Shown here piece after piece: positions 7,460-16,555 of a stretch of DNA of 55,823 nucleotides. A program made the position numbers and the translations under genes. The number at the start of each line of letters is the position of its first letter. Within the stretch, counting starts at the first letter, position 1. Source of the DNA: Ruminococcus sp. (GTDB lineage: Bacteria > Bacillota > Clostridia > Lachnospirales > Lachnospiraceae); NCBI GenBank assembly GCA_023663085.1, contig JAMPIB010000019.1, positions 1 to 55,823 on the forward strand. The letters run 5' to 3'. The notes beneath the pieces were generated by a model. That model did no database searches, was not told the origin of the DNA, and saw only the letters and a program-made list of their open reading frames with translations.

Positions 7460-9241
7460 ATGAGCGCTATGCAATGGTTCTATTCCTTTTTAAAAAAGCA
7501 TAATAAAAAGATTGCCCTGGGGCTGGTGATGGTCACGGTGATCTCCGTGCTGGCTATCGTAAAACCTGTCGTATCCGGGTCTATTGTCGATGACGTTATC
7601 ATTGCCGGAAATTATGACCTGTTGCCCGGACTCATCATCCTGTTAGTGTTTATCACTGTGTTAAGAGGTCTGCTGCGCTACGCATCGCAGGTGATATTCG
7701 AGACTTGTTCGCAGAATGTCCTGTATTCCATGCGCGATACGGTGTACCGCAAACTTTTACAGGAGGATTTTGACTTCTATAATAAAAACCGCACGGGCGA
7801 TCTGTTAAGCAGACAGACCGGCGATATGGATGCGATCAGACATTTTATCGCCTTTGTTATTTATCAGCTTTATGAGAATATTTTTATTTTTTTCTTTGCC
7901 CTTATCATGATCTTTACGGTCAAGTGGCAGCTTGCCCTGTGTATGTGTGTCGTGCTGCCGTTTGCGCTGTTTGTGACCTTAAGCCAGCGTAAGAATGGGC
8001 GTCCGCGTTTCCAGAGGATACGGGAGCAGTTTTCTTCCCTGAATACTTTCGTGCAGGAAAATATCAGCGGCAACCGTGTCGTGAAGGCTTTTTCCAAGGA
8101 AGATTATGAAATCAGTAAATTCAATAAAGAAAACGATGGCTACCGCGACGCGGAACTGGCGGCGGCCGAGATCTGGACGAGATATGTGCCGCAGTTTGAA
8201 TTTCTTTCCAATATGCTGACAATTATCCTCATGCTTGTCGGCAGTATCATGGTCATCCGCGGTTCGATGACACTTGGTAATTATGTGACGATCAACGGTT
8301 ATCTGTGGATGCTGACGAATCCGCTGCGGCAGATTGGCTGGCGTATCAATGATATCCAGCGTTTTACGACTTCGGTGGAAAAAATATATGCGACCTACAG
8401 TGCGGAGCCGAAAGTAAAGCATATTGAAAAGCCGGCCTACAGCGAACAGTTAAGGGGTGACGTGACGTTTCGCAATGTCTCTTACAGTGCGGATGATGAG
8501 GATATCATACATAACGTGAGTTTTGAGGTGAAGAGCGGCCAGACCGTCGGCATTCTTGGTTCTACGGGTTCCGGGAAGTCCACGATCATGAATCTGTTAT
8601 GCCGTTTTTATGATGTGACGAGCGGGGAAGTGCTTGTCGATGGGCGTAATGTCAAAGACCTCGACTTATACGACCTGCGCCGTAATATCGGTATGGCTAT
8701 GCAGGATGTCTTTCTTTTTTCGGACACGATTGAAGGGAATATCGCCTATTCCAGACCGGATTGTCCGTTTGAAGAGGTGCGCAAAGCGGCGGCTATGGCG
8801 GATGCGGATGGTTTTATCAGGGAAATGCCGGAAGGGTATGATACGATAGTCGGTGAGCGCGGCGTGGGGCTTTCCGGCGGACAGAAACAGCGTATTTCCC
8901 TGGCCAGGGCGCTTTTAAAGGAGCCGTCTATCCTGATACTGGATGATACGACTTCAGCGGTCGATATGGAGACGGAAAGTTATATCCAGAAGCAGTTAAA
9001 CGCCATCGACCACAAGTGTACGATCTTCGTGGTGGCTTATCGGATTTCATCTATCAAAGATTCCGATCTTATCCTTGTATTAAACGACGGCCGTATCGTG
9101 GAGCAGGGAACGCATGATGAACTGCTGGCGCATAACGGCTATTATGCGACGGTTTTCCGCCACCAGTACGGCGAGTTTGAAAAATATGTGGAGGAATTAA
9201 ACACCGGGACGGAGAGGGGAGGCAGAAAGTATGGCGCGTAA
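7460..9241 (+). CDS. Heterodimeric ABC exporter subunit with degenerate nucleotide site
   Basis: This 593-residue half-transporter has an N-terminal six-helix transmembrane domain (about 1-320) and a C-terminal nucleotide-binding domain. Walker A is GSTGSGKST, near residue 370, and the signature is LSGGQKQR. The catalytic glutamate is replaced by aspartate (D496 in ILILDDTTSAVD) and the H-loop histidine by tyrosine (Y527 in VVAYRISS), so its own ATP site should be hydrolysis-poor. This is the pattern of the degenerate half in exporters such as BmrCD, LmrCD and TM287/288. The next gene overlaps it by 11 nt and encodes the canonical half. Such pairs export drugs, lipids or peptides; the substrate cannot be read here. 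The start ATG at 7460 has GAAGAGGG 7 nt upstream. Confidence 0.93.
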   Translation: MSAMQWFYSFLKKHNKKIALGLVMVTVISVLAIVKPVVSGSIVDDVIIAGNYDLLPGLIILLVFITVLRGLLRYASQVIFETCSQNVLYSMRDTVYRKLLQEDFDFYNKNRTGDLLSRQTGDMDAIRHFIAFVIYQLYENIFIFFFALIMIFTVKWQLALCMCVVLPFALFVTLSQRKNGRPRFQRIREQFSSLNTFVQENISGNRVVKAFSKEDYEISKFNKENDGYRDAELAAAEIWTRYVPQFEFLSNMLTIILMLVGSIMVIRGSMTLGNYVTINGYLWMLTNPLRQIGWRINDIQRFTTSVEKIYATYSAEPKVKHIEKPAYSEQLRGDVTFRNVSYSADDEDIIHNVSFEVKSGQTVGILGSTGSGKSTIMNLLCRFYDVTSGEVLVDGRNVKDLDLYDLRRNIGMAMQDVFLFSDTIEGNIAYSRPDCPFEEVRKAAAMADADGFIREMPEGYDTIVGERGVGLSGGQKQRISLARALLKEPSILILDDTTSAVDMETESYIQKQLNAIDHKCTIFVVAYRISSIKDSDLILVLNDGRIVEQGTHDELLAHNGYYATVFRHQYGEFEKYVEELNTGTERGGRKYGA

Positions 9242-11027
9242 TAAATATGATATTGATGAAATCTTAGAAGATAAATTTGACTTAAACCAGTTAAAACGCC
9301 TTTTCCAGTATATGAAGCCGTACAGGGGGCAGCTTGCGCTCGCTCTGTTTTTGATGCTGTCGTCTTCGGCGCTGACCATGCTTTTTCCGATTTTTATCAG
9401 TGAAATTATGGACACTTATATACCGGATAAAGATATACGTTCTATCGTGCTCATCACGTTGCTGTCGTTAGTCATCGTAGTTTATGCCTGTGTCTGTATC
9501 CGTTTTAAGATACGCATCACCAGCCGTATCGGGCAGGCCATTGTCCATGAACTGCGTTCCGACCTGTTCTGCCATTTACAGGAACTGCCTTTTTCTTATT
9601 ATGACGAGCGGCCGCATGGGAAGATACAGGTGCGTGTCGTCAATTATGTGAACAGTTTAAGCGATTTACTTTCCAACGGTATCATCAACACCATCACTGA
9701 CCTGTGCAACCTGATCTTTATCGTGATGTTCATGCTCATGCTGCATGTCCGTCTGACGCTTATCTGTCTGTGCGGTCTGCCGGTTTTAGTAGCAGTTATT
9801 ATTTTCGTAAAAAAACGCCAGCGGCGCGCCTGGCAGATCCAGAGTAACAAGCAGTCCAATCTGACCGCCTATATCGCCGAAAGTATCAATGGCATCCGCG
9901 TGACGCAGTCGTTTGTACGGGAGAGGGAAAATACGTCTATTTTCAATCATTTGAGCGATAGTTACCGCAGCGCGTGGATGCGGGCGGTCAAATATAATTT
10001 CATCATGTGGCCCTGTATTGATTCTATCTCCACAGTGACTACAGCTTTTATTTATGTAATCGGCATCGGCTGGATATCCGGGGAGATATACGGCGTGACG
10101 ATTGGTATTTTAATTGCTTTTACCTCTTATATCTCCAGATTCTGGGAACCCATTAATACGCTGGCGTCTTTTTATAATTCGCTGCTGACGGCCATAGCTT
10201 ACTTAGAGAGGATATTCGAGACGATTGACGAGCCAGTCAATGTAAAAGATGCGCCGGATGCGGTAGAAATGCCGCCGATCGAGGGCAGGGTGGAATTTAA
10301 GGATGTATGTTTCAGTTATGAGGATGGTGTGCAGATCTTAAATAATGTCAATTTCAGCGTGAAACCGGGAGACACCTATGCCATTGTCGGCCCTACGGGA
10401 GCGGGCAAATCGACGATAGTCAATCTAATCTGTCGTTTTTATAATGCGGGATCGGGAGCGATATTGATCGATGGTACCGATATCTCTAAAGTGAAGTTAA
10501 AGTCGCTGCGCAGGCAGATGGGTATCATGATGCAGGACAGTTTTATCTTTTCGGGGACGATTATGGACAATATCCGTTATGGTAATCTGGAGGCTACCGA
10601 AGAAGAGGTCATCGCCGCGGCCAAGACCGTCTGTGCCCACGATTTTATCATGGAAATGGAGAACGGTTATCAGACGCAGGTCAACGAGCGCGGCAGCCGT
10701 CTCTCCGCCGGACAGCGTCAGCTTATCAGTTTTGCCAGGGCGCTTTTGGAAGACCCGGCGATCCTCATATTAGACGAGGCGACATCCAGCATTGATACGG
10801 AGACGGAAATCCTTTTGCAGAAAGGCTTAAACCGGTTGTTGGAAGGACGTACCTCTTTTATCATTGCGCACAGACTTTCGACCATCAAGAATGCAAGCTG
10901 TATCATGTACGTGGATAAAGGGAATATTTTGGAGAGCGGCACCCATGAGGAACTGCTTGAGCAAAAGGGGGAATATTATAATCTCTTTATGTCACAGTAT
11001 GATTTTCTCAAGAAAAAAGAGGCTTAG
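9231..11027 (+). CDS. Heterodimeric ABC exporter subunit with canonical catalytic residues
   Basis: This 598-residue partner of the preceding half-transporter has a transmembrane domain at about 20-330 followed by a nucleotide-binding domain. Walker A is GPTGAGKST. The catalytic E516 in ILILDEATSSID and the H-loop H547 in IIAHRLST are intact. The signature is LSAGQRQL, a deviation expected for the half that completes the degenerate site. The consensus ATPase site therefore pairs this subunit's Walker motifs with the LSGGQ of the first subunit. The gene overlaps the upstream one by 11 nt, and its 3' end overlaps the convergent AraC gene by 4 nt, leaving no room for a separate terminator. Confidence 0.93.
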   Translation: MARNKYDIDEILEDKFDLNQLKRLFQYMKPYRGQLALALFLMLSSSALTMLFPIFISEIMDTYIPDKDIRSIVLITLLSLVIVVYACVCIRFKIRITSRIGQAIVHELRSDLFCHLQELPFSYYDERPHGKIQVRVVNYVNSLSDLLSNGIINTITDLCNLIFIVMFMLMLHVRLTLICLCGLPVLVAVIIFVKKRQRRAWQIQSNKQSNLTAYIAESINGIRVTQSFVRERENTSIFNHLSDSYRSAWMRAVKYNFIMWPCIDSISTVTTAFIYVIGIGWISGEIYGVTIGILIAFTSYISRFWEPINTLASFYNSLLTAIAYLERIFETIDEPVNVKDAPDAVEMPPIEGRVEFKDVCFSYEDGVQILNNVNFSVKPGDTYAIVGPTGAGKSTIVNLICRFYNAGSGAILIDGTDISKVKLKSLRRQMGIMMQDSFIFSGTIMDNIRYGNLEATEEEVIAAAKTVCAHDFIMEMENGYQTQVNERGSRLSAGQRQLISFARALLEDPAILILDEATSSIDTETEILLQKGLNRLLEGRTSFIIAHRLSTIKNASCIMYVDKGNILESGTHEELLEQKGEYYNLFMSQYDFLKKKEA

Positions 11028-11908
11028 TCTGTCGTCTGATAGACGCCTGTGTGCTCTTTCTGAAATTCTTGCGGGGAAACGCCGTATTCCTTGCGAAAAG
11101 CGCGGTAAAAACTGGAATAATCGCCGAAACCGAAGGAAGTATACACGCTGGAGATACTTTCCTTGCTAAGAAGGGCCTCCCTGCAAAGGGAGAGCCTTTT
11201 TTTCATGATATACTGGTGGATGGACATGCCGAGATTCTCTTTGAAGATATGGGCGATATGGTATTTGCTGACATAAAATACCTCGGCCAGTCTGTCTAAC
11301 GATAATTCTTCCTCAATATGCTCTTCGATATAGGCGGGAATCCTTTCATAAAGAGAGGTTTCACCGCTTCTGTTCTGCGGATGTTCCTGTTCGTAAATGA
11401 TACGGTTGACGTGCAGGATCAGATCGTCTACACAGAGAGGGATCTGCGTTTTTTTCCCAAAGCGCTCGGAATGAATTTCTTCCAACAGGCGTATGATCTT
11501 CGTCTGTATCGTGTTAAAGGAAATCCTGTCATTGTGAAAAATATAGAGTTTTTCTCTGGCCGCTCTACGCATCAGATAAGCGTAATCGTCAGAAAGCGCA
11601 CAGAGATTTTCGTAATAGGAGAGGCTGATCCAGAAGACGAATCTGCGGTAGCGGACGTCGCGGTCGTGGATCACCAGACGGTGCGCCGTCCCGGGTGGGA
11701 TCAGCATGATATCGCCGAAGCGCAGCGGGTAGATTTCCTGTTCGATCTGGATGCTGACAGCGCCTTCCAGAAAAAAGTAAAATTCGTAATAGTCGTGGGT
11801 GTGGAAATCGACTTTGCTGGGGTTTTTGTCGTTGTAATAATAAATTTCAAAGTCGCGGGAGAGCATGTATTGACGGGGATTGAAGGGGGTTTGGAGGTTT
11901 TGCTTCAT
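11024..11908 (-). CDS. AraC-family transcriptional regulator with N-terminal cupin (first of two at the xylan locus)
   Basis: This 294-residue cytoplasmic regulator has an N-terminal cupin sugar-sensing domain with DFHTHDYYEFYFFLEG and FGDIMLIPPGTAHR. Its C-terminal pair of helix-turn-helix motifs spans about residues 195-290 (LSLDRLAEVFYVSKYHIAHIF, then SISSVYTSFGFGDYSSFYRAF). The start at 11908 was chosen because AAAGGA lies about 6 nt upstream; an in-frame ATG at 11998 would add 30 unconserved residues. It is divergent from uxuA, separated by 203 bp, so it most likely controls the glucuronate genes in response to a pathway sugar. A tract of nine C (as read on this strand) lies just upstream of its ribosome binding site. 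Confidence 0.9.
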   Translation of the reverse strand: MKQNLQTPFNPRQYMLSRDFEIYYYNDKNPSKVDFHTHDYYEFYFFLEGAVSIQIEQEIYPLRFGDIMLIPPGTAHRLVIHDRDVRYRRFVFWISLSYYENLCALSDDYAYLMRRAAREKLYIFHNDRISFNTIQTKIIRLLEEIHSERFGKKTQIPLCVDDLILHVNRIIYEQEHPQNRSGETSLYERIPAYIEEHIEEELSLDRLAEVFYVSKYHIAHIFKENLGMSIHQYIMKKRLSLCREALLSKESISSVYTSFGFGDYSSFYRAFRKEYGVSPQEFQKEHTGVYQTTD

Positions 11909-11922
11909 ATGGTTTCCTTTCT

Positions 11923-11931
11923 GGGGGGGGG
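11923..11931. repeat. G9 homopolymer upstream of the AraC ribosome binding site
   Basis: Nine consecutive G on the plus strand (C9 for the AraC gene) lie 15-23 nt before the AraC start and 4 nt from its Shine-Dalgarno. Tracts this long are prone to slippage and to sequencing error. Confidence 0.9.
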
Positions 11932-12111
11932 CAGAATGATATATTTTAAGAATAGCATAATACAGCAAGTTTTGCAATGTGGAGGACAAATGCGGCAATG
12001 GTGTTTTTGGGGTGGGGTCTGTATAATAAGCTTAAATGGTCTGAAATCGGTCTGGTAAAGGAGATTTGAAGCGAAAAGACCGCAAAATGAGAAGGAGGCA
12101 TGGTCATCATT

Positions 12112-13182
12112 ATGGAAATGACATTCAGGTGGTACGGGAGTAAGTTTGATACGGTCAGTCTATGGCAGATCCGGCAGATACCGGGGGTGACGGGGGTCAT
12201 TACGACTTTGTATGATACGGCGCCGGGGGATGTGTGGAGCCGTGAGCGGATCAGGGAACTGAAAAAGGAGGTGGAGGCGGCGGGACTGCATATCGCCGGC
12301 ATTGAGAGTGTGAATGTGCACGATGCCATTAAGGCGGGCACGGCCGAGCGGGATAGCTATATCGATGCTTATATCGAGACGCTGCATAATCTGGGCGAAG
12401 AAGATATCCATCTGGTCTGCTATAATTTCATGCCGGTGTTTGACTGGACAAGAACGGAACTGGCAAGGGTGCGCGCCGATGGTTCGACGGTGCTCGCCTA
12501 TACGCAGGAGGCTGTGGACGCGCTCGACCCGGAGTCGATGTTCGCTTCGATCGCCGGGGATGCGAACGGCAGCGTGATGCCGGGCTGGGAACCGGACAGA
12601 ATGGAACATATCAAGGAGCTTTTTGCCTTATATAAAGAGATAGACGACGAGAAACTGTTTGAGAATCTGCAATATTTTCTGGAAAAAATCATGCCGGTAT
12701 GTAATGAGTATGACATCAAAATGGCCATTCATCCGGACGATCCGGCATGGAGCGTTTTTGGTCTGCCGCGTATCATCATTAATAAGGAAAATATTCTGCG
12801 TATGATGCGTATGGTGGATGATGTGCACAACGGGGTGACGTTCTGCTCCGGGTCTTACGGGACGAACCGGGAGAATGATCTGGTAGAGATGATACACGCC
12901 TTAAAGGGCAGGATACATTTTGCCCATGTGCGCAATCTGAAATTCATTTCCCCGACGAATTTTGAAGAGGCGGCGCATTTATCCTCCGATGGTAGTTTTG
13001 ATATGTATGAACTGATGAAAGCGCTCTATGAGACGGGATTTGAAGGGCCCATCCGTCCCGACCACGGGCGTATGATCTGGGGGGAAAAGGCCATGCCCGG
13101 ATACGGACTCTATGACAGGGCGCTCGGCGCGGCGTATTTAAACGGATTATGGGAGGCAATCAGCAAGGGAGATAAAAGATGA
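12112..13182 (+). CDS. uxuA: Mannonate dehydratase
   Basis: UxuA dehydrates D-mannonate to 2-keto-3-deoxygluconate in the cytoplasm, the third step of glucuronate breakdown. The N-terminus MEMTFRWYG is the family's usual beginning. Metal- and substrate-site motifs are visible as AIHPDDP, FCSGSYG, HFAHVRN and RPDHGR. At 356 residues the length is normal for Gram-positive members. I chose the ATG at 12112 because it fits family N-termini. AAGGAGG at 12092-12098 is 13 nt before it, while the earlier ATG at 12100 touches the ribosome site. A TATAAT at 12022-12027, with a weak -35, is a candidate promoter. The gene opens a run of five pathway genes and overlaps uxuB by 4 nt. Confidence 0.95.
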   Translation: MEMTFRWYGSKFDTVSLWQIRQIPGVTGVITTLYDTAPGDVWSRERIRELKKEVEAAGLHIAGIESVNVHDAIKAGTAERDSYIDAYIETLHNLGEEDIHLVCYNFMPVFDWTRTELARVRADGSTVLAYTQEAVDALDPESMFASIAGDANGSVMPGWEPDRMEHIKELFALYKEIDDEKLFENLQYFLEKIMPVCNEYDIKMAIHPDDPAWSVFGLPRIIINKENILRMMRMVDDVHNGVTFCSGSYGTNRENDLVEMIHALKGRIHFAHVRNLKFISPTNFEEAAHLSSDGSFDMYELMKALYETGFEGPIRPDHGRMIWGEKAMPGYGLYDRALGAAYLNGLWEAISKGDKR

Positions 13183-14801
13183 TGAAACTAAATAATCAGG
13201 GAATCGTTGAAAAGAAAAAAGAGTGGGCGGCGAAAGGATATCGTCTGCCGGAATATGACCGTGAGCAGATCGCGGCGAAAACAAAGAAAAATCCGTTCTG
13301 GATCCATTTCGGCGCGGGCAATATTTTCCGCGCGTTTCAGGCCAATGTCGTACAGAATCTGCTCAATGCGGGAGTGCTGGACAGAGGACTTATCGTCGTG
13401 GAAGGGTATGATTATGAAATCATAGAGAAGATTTACCGTCCGCATGATGATCTGAACATCCTCGTTACATTAAAGTCCGATGGCAATGTGGAAAAGACCG
13501 TGGTCGGCAGCGTAATGGAGTCCCATGTTCTGGATGCGGGAAACGAAGAAGAGATAAAAAGACTGACGGAAATTTTTACTAAGGACTCTCTGCAAATGGT
13601 TTCTTTTACCATTACTGAAAAGGGCTATCAGATCGCCGACGCTAAGGGAGAACTGCTCCCGGCTGTAAAAAAAGACCTGCTTGCAGGCCCGGTCAATGCT
13701 GAGAGTTATATGGGAAAAATAGCGGCACTTTTATATAAGCGCTATCTGGATGGCCAAAAACCGATCGCTATGGTCAGCATGGATAACTGCTCGCACAACG
13801 GAGATAAACTGTATATGGCGATAGCGGCGTTTGCGGATGGATGGGGTTCTAACGGCCTGGCGGAGCGGGGCTTCGCAGATTATATCCGTGACCGCGCTAA
13901 AGTTTCCTTCCCGTGGACGATGATCGACAAGATAACACCCAGACCCGACACCTCCATAGAAGAGATTCTGGCAAAAGATGGTATAGAAGGGCAGACTCCG
14001 GTCGTTACCTCTAAAAACACTTATATCGCGCCTTTTGTCAACGCGGAGGAGTGCGAATATCTCGTGATAGAGGATGTTTTTCCAAACGGCAGGCCCGATC
14101 TTACGAAAGGCGGCGTCATGTTCACGGACAGAGAGACGGTGGATAAAGTGGAAAAGATGAAAGTCTGCACCTGCTTAAATCCGCTTCATACGACGCTGGC
14201 CGTATATGGCTGTCTGCTGGGGTATGTCAAAATATCCGAGGAAATGAAAGATACAGAACTTAGAAAACTGATTGAGATCATCGGTTATAAAGAGGGACTG
14301 CCGGTCGTGGTCGATCCCGGTATTCTGAATCCCAAAGAATTTATTGATACGGTATTGCAGGTGAGGATCCCCAATCCTTTCATGCCGGATACGCCGCAGA
14401 GGATCGCTACCGACACTTCGCAGAAACTGGCGATCCGTTTCGGGGAGACTATCAAGGCATACGAGGCTTCTGACCAACTGGCGGTTTCTGAACTGAAAAT
14501 GATACCGCTTGTGTTTGCGGGATGGCTGCGCTATCTGATGGCGGTTGATGATAATGGAAACGCTTTTACGTTAAGTCCTGACCCGCTGCTCGATGAGGTC
14601 TGCCCGTATATTCAGAAAGTTGCGCTGGGAATGGGCGATGAGGCGGACGAACTGATAAAGCCTGTTCTGGAAAAGAAGAACATTTTCGGCGTCGATCTGT
14701 ATGAAAACGGTATGGCGCAGAGCGTATGCGGGTATTTTAAGGAACTGATCGCCGGAACGGGAGCGGTTCGGGCGACGCTTAGAAAATATCTGGAAAGTTA
14801 G
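13179..14801 (+). CDS. uxuB: Fructuronate reductase (mannitol dehydrogenase family)
   Basis: This 540-residue cytoplasmic enzyme of the long-chain mannitol dehydrogenase family reduces D-fructuronate to D-mannonate with NADH. The Rossmann segment WIHFGAGNIFRAF lies near the N-terminus. The catalytic region includes ITPRPD and CLNPLHTTLAVYG, typical of this family, where the lysine/asparagine/histidine cluster does the chemistry. Mannitol or tagaturonate dehydrogenases share the fold, but placement directly after uxuA, with a 4-nt start/stop overlap, fixes the role with good confidence. It is somewhat longer than the roughly 490-residue enterobacterial UxuB, as clostridial members often are. 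Confidence 0.92.
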   Translation: MMKLNNQGIVEKKKEWAAKGYRLPEYDREQIAAKTKKNPFWIHFGAGNIFRAFQANVVQNLLNAGVLDRGLIVVEGYDYEIIEKIYRPHDDLNILVTLKSDGNVEKTVVGSVMESHVLDAGNEEEIKRLTEIFTKDSLQMVSFTITEKGYQIADAKGELLPAVKKDLLAGPVNAESYMGKIAALLYKRYLDGQKPIAMVSMDNCSHNGDKLYMAIAAFADGWGSNGLAERGFADYIRDRAKVSFPWTMIDKITPRPDTSIEEILAKDGIEGQTPVVTSKNTYIAPFVNAEECEYLVIEDVFPNGRPDLTKGGVMFTDRETVDKVEKMKVCTCLNPLHTTLAVYGCLLGYVKISEEMKDTELRKLIEIIGYKEGLPVVVDPGILNPKEFIDTVLQVRIPNPFMPDTPQRIATDTSQKLAIRFGETIKAYEASDQLAVSELKMIPLVFAGWLRYLMAVDDNGNAFTLSPDPLLDEVCPYIQKVALGMGDEADELIKPVLEKKNIFGVDLYENGMAQSVCGYFKELIAGTGAVRATLRKYLES

Positions 14802-14839
14802 CGGCAGTTATTGGAAAAAGAAAGGAGACGGACAACAGG

Positions 14840-15481
14840 ATGAGTGAGATTACAGAAAAAATTCGTGAGTACGGTGTGGTTCCGGTAGTGGTGATAAACG
14901 ACGCCAAAGATGCGAAGGCGCTGGCGGACGCTTTATGCGAAGAAGGTCTTCCCTGTGCAGAGATCACTTTCCGCACGGAGGCGGCGAGGGAGTCTATGAG
15001 GATCATGGCGCAGGCGCATCCGGAAATGCTGGTCGGCGCGGGAACGGTGCTGACGACAGAGCAGGTAGATCAGGCGCTGGAAGCGGGAGCCAGATTCATC
15101 GTCAGTCCGGGATTTGACCCGGAGATCGTAGATTATTGTATCGCTAAAAAAATCGCGGTATTTCCGGGATGTATCACCCCTTCGGAGGCGGCGCAGGCGG
15201 TAAAGCGGGGATTAAAAGCCGTGAAATTTTTCCCGGCGCAGCAGTTTGGCGGCGTAAGTACCGTGAAAGCGCTGGCGGCTCCTTATACGATGCTGCAATT
15301 CATGCCGACCGGAGGAGTCAATAAAGAAAATCTGGAAAGCTACCTGAGCTGTGATAAGGTCATTGCCTGCGGCGGGAGCTGGATGGTCAAAAAGGAACTG
15401 ATCGAGGCCGGAGAATTTGACAAGATCAGGCAGATGGTAAGAGAAACCGTAGAGATGACAGCGGCGATCCGCGGGAAATAA
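14840..15481 (+). CDS. kdgA: KDPG/KHG aldolase
   Basis: This 213-residue class I aldolase splits 2-keto-3-deoxy-6-phosphogluconate into pyruvate and glyceraldehyde-3-phosphate. Visible residues are E41 and R45 in EITFRTEAA, the GAGTV loop, PGCITPSE and the Schiff-base lysine K129 in AVKFFPAQQFGG, with the phosphate-binding MPTGGV near 155-160. AAAGGAGACGG sits upstream of the ATG at 14840. It lies 38 bp after uxuB and 25 bp before the kinase that makes its substrate. The Eda-type symbol eda would serve equally well. Confidence 0.95.
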   Translation: MSEITEKIREYGVVPVVVINDAKDAKALADALCEEGLPCAEITFRTEAARESMRIMAQAHPEMLVGAGTVLTTEQVDQALEAGARFIVSPGFDPEIVDYCIAKKIAVFPGCITPSEAAQAVKRGLKAVKFFPAQQFGGVSTVKALAAPYTMLQFMPTGGVNKENLESYLSCDKVIACGGSWMVKKELIEAGEFDKIRQMVRETVEMTAAIRGK

Positions 15482-15506
15482 GGACAGCCGGAAGGAGGCG
15501 GATAAA

Positions 15507-16532
15507 ATGGGGAAAAAAGTTGTTACGTTTGGAGAGATCATGCTCCGGCTCGCACCGGAAGGGTACTATCGTTTCGTGCAGGCGGAGAGTTTCGGCGCCA
15601 CTTATGGCGGCGGGGAGGCAAATGCGGCGGTATCGTTGGCCAATTACGGGTTTGACGCTGCGTTTGTTACGAAGCTGCCCCGACATGAAATCGGGCAGGC
15701 AGCGGTCAATTACCTGCGCCGATTCGGCGTGGATACCTCTTATATCGTAAGAGGCGGCGAGCGGGTAGGTATTTATTTTCTGGAAAAAGGCGCGTCCCAG
15801 CGTCCCTCCAAGGTCATCTATGACCGCGCTGATTCGGCGATCTGCAAGGCGGGCCGAGAGGAATTTGACTGGAAGAAGATTTTAGAGGGCGCGGAGTGGT
15901 TTCATTTTACGGGCATCACACCGGCGTTAAACGATGCGCTTGCCGATATCTGTCTGGAGGCCTGCAGGACGGCGCATGAAATGGGCATCACAGTTTCCTG
16001 CGATCTGAATTACCGCAAGAAGTTATGGAGTAAGGAAAAAGCCGGTGAGGTCATGGGCAGGTTATGCGAGTACGTGGACGTCTGCATCGCTAACGAGGAA
16101 GACGCAGGGGATGTTTTCGGCATCCATGCCTCCAATACCGATATCACGGCAGGCAAAGTGAATAAAGAAGGCTATCAGGAAGTGGCGCGCAAGTTAGCGG
16201 AGCGTTTCGGTTTTCAGAAAGTGGCCATTACGCTTAGAGAATCCCTCTCCGCCAACGACAATAACTGGTCGGCTATGTTATATGACGGCAGCGATTATTA
16301 TTTCAGCAGACAGTATCAGATCCATATCGTGGATCGTGTCGGCGGCGGGGACAGCTTCGGCGGCGGGCTGATCGCGGCCTCTTTAAACGGATACGGCCCG
16401 CAGGAGACCATCGAGTTCGCGGTGGCGGCTTCCTGTCTGAAACATTCCATCGAAGGCGATTTCAATATGGTATCCATGGAAGAGGTGCAGAGTCTGGCTG
16501 GCGGAAACGCGTCCGGGCGCGTACAACGCTAG
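15507..16532 (+). CDS. kdgK: 2-keto-3-deoxygluconate kinase (PfkB family)
   Basis: This 341-residue PfkB-family sugar kinase phosphorylates 2-keto-3-deoxygluconate to KDPG. The N-terminal GEIMLRL and GGGEANAAVSLA motifs and the C-terminal GGGDSFGGG with catalytic D282 are diagnostic of the ribokinase fold. The specific substrate comes from context, since its neighbours make the substrate and consume the product. The GAAGGAGGCGG ribosome site precedes the ATG at 15507. Confidence 0.92.
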   Translation: MGKKVVTFGEIMLRLAPEGYYRFVQAESFGATYGGGEANAAVSLANYGFDAAFVTKLPRHEIGQAAVNYLRRFGVDTSYIVRGGERVGIYFLEKGASQRPSKVIYDRADSAICKAGREEFDWKKILEGAEWFHFTGITPALNDALADICLEACRTAHEMGITVSCDLNYRKKLWSKEKAGEVMGRLCEYVDVCIANEEDAGDVFGIHASNTDITAGKVNKEGYQEVARKLAERFGFQKVAITLRESLSANDNNWSAMLYDGSDYYFSRQYQIHIVDRVGGGDSFGGGLIAASLNGYGPQETIEFAVAASCLKHSIEGDFNMVSMEEVQSLAGGNASGRVQR

Positions 16533-16555
16533 GCGCGGGAAAGGTATGGTTTTAT

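Noticed and set aside
12005..12060. Catabolite-repression (cre) site before uxuA
   Set aside because: TGAAATCGGTCTGG only weakly resembles the cre consensus and lacks its palindromic right half.
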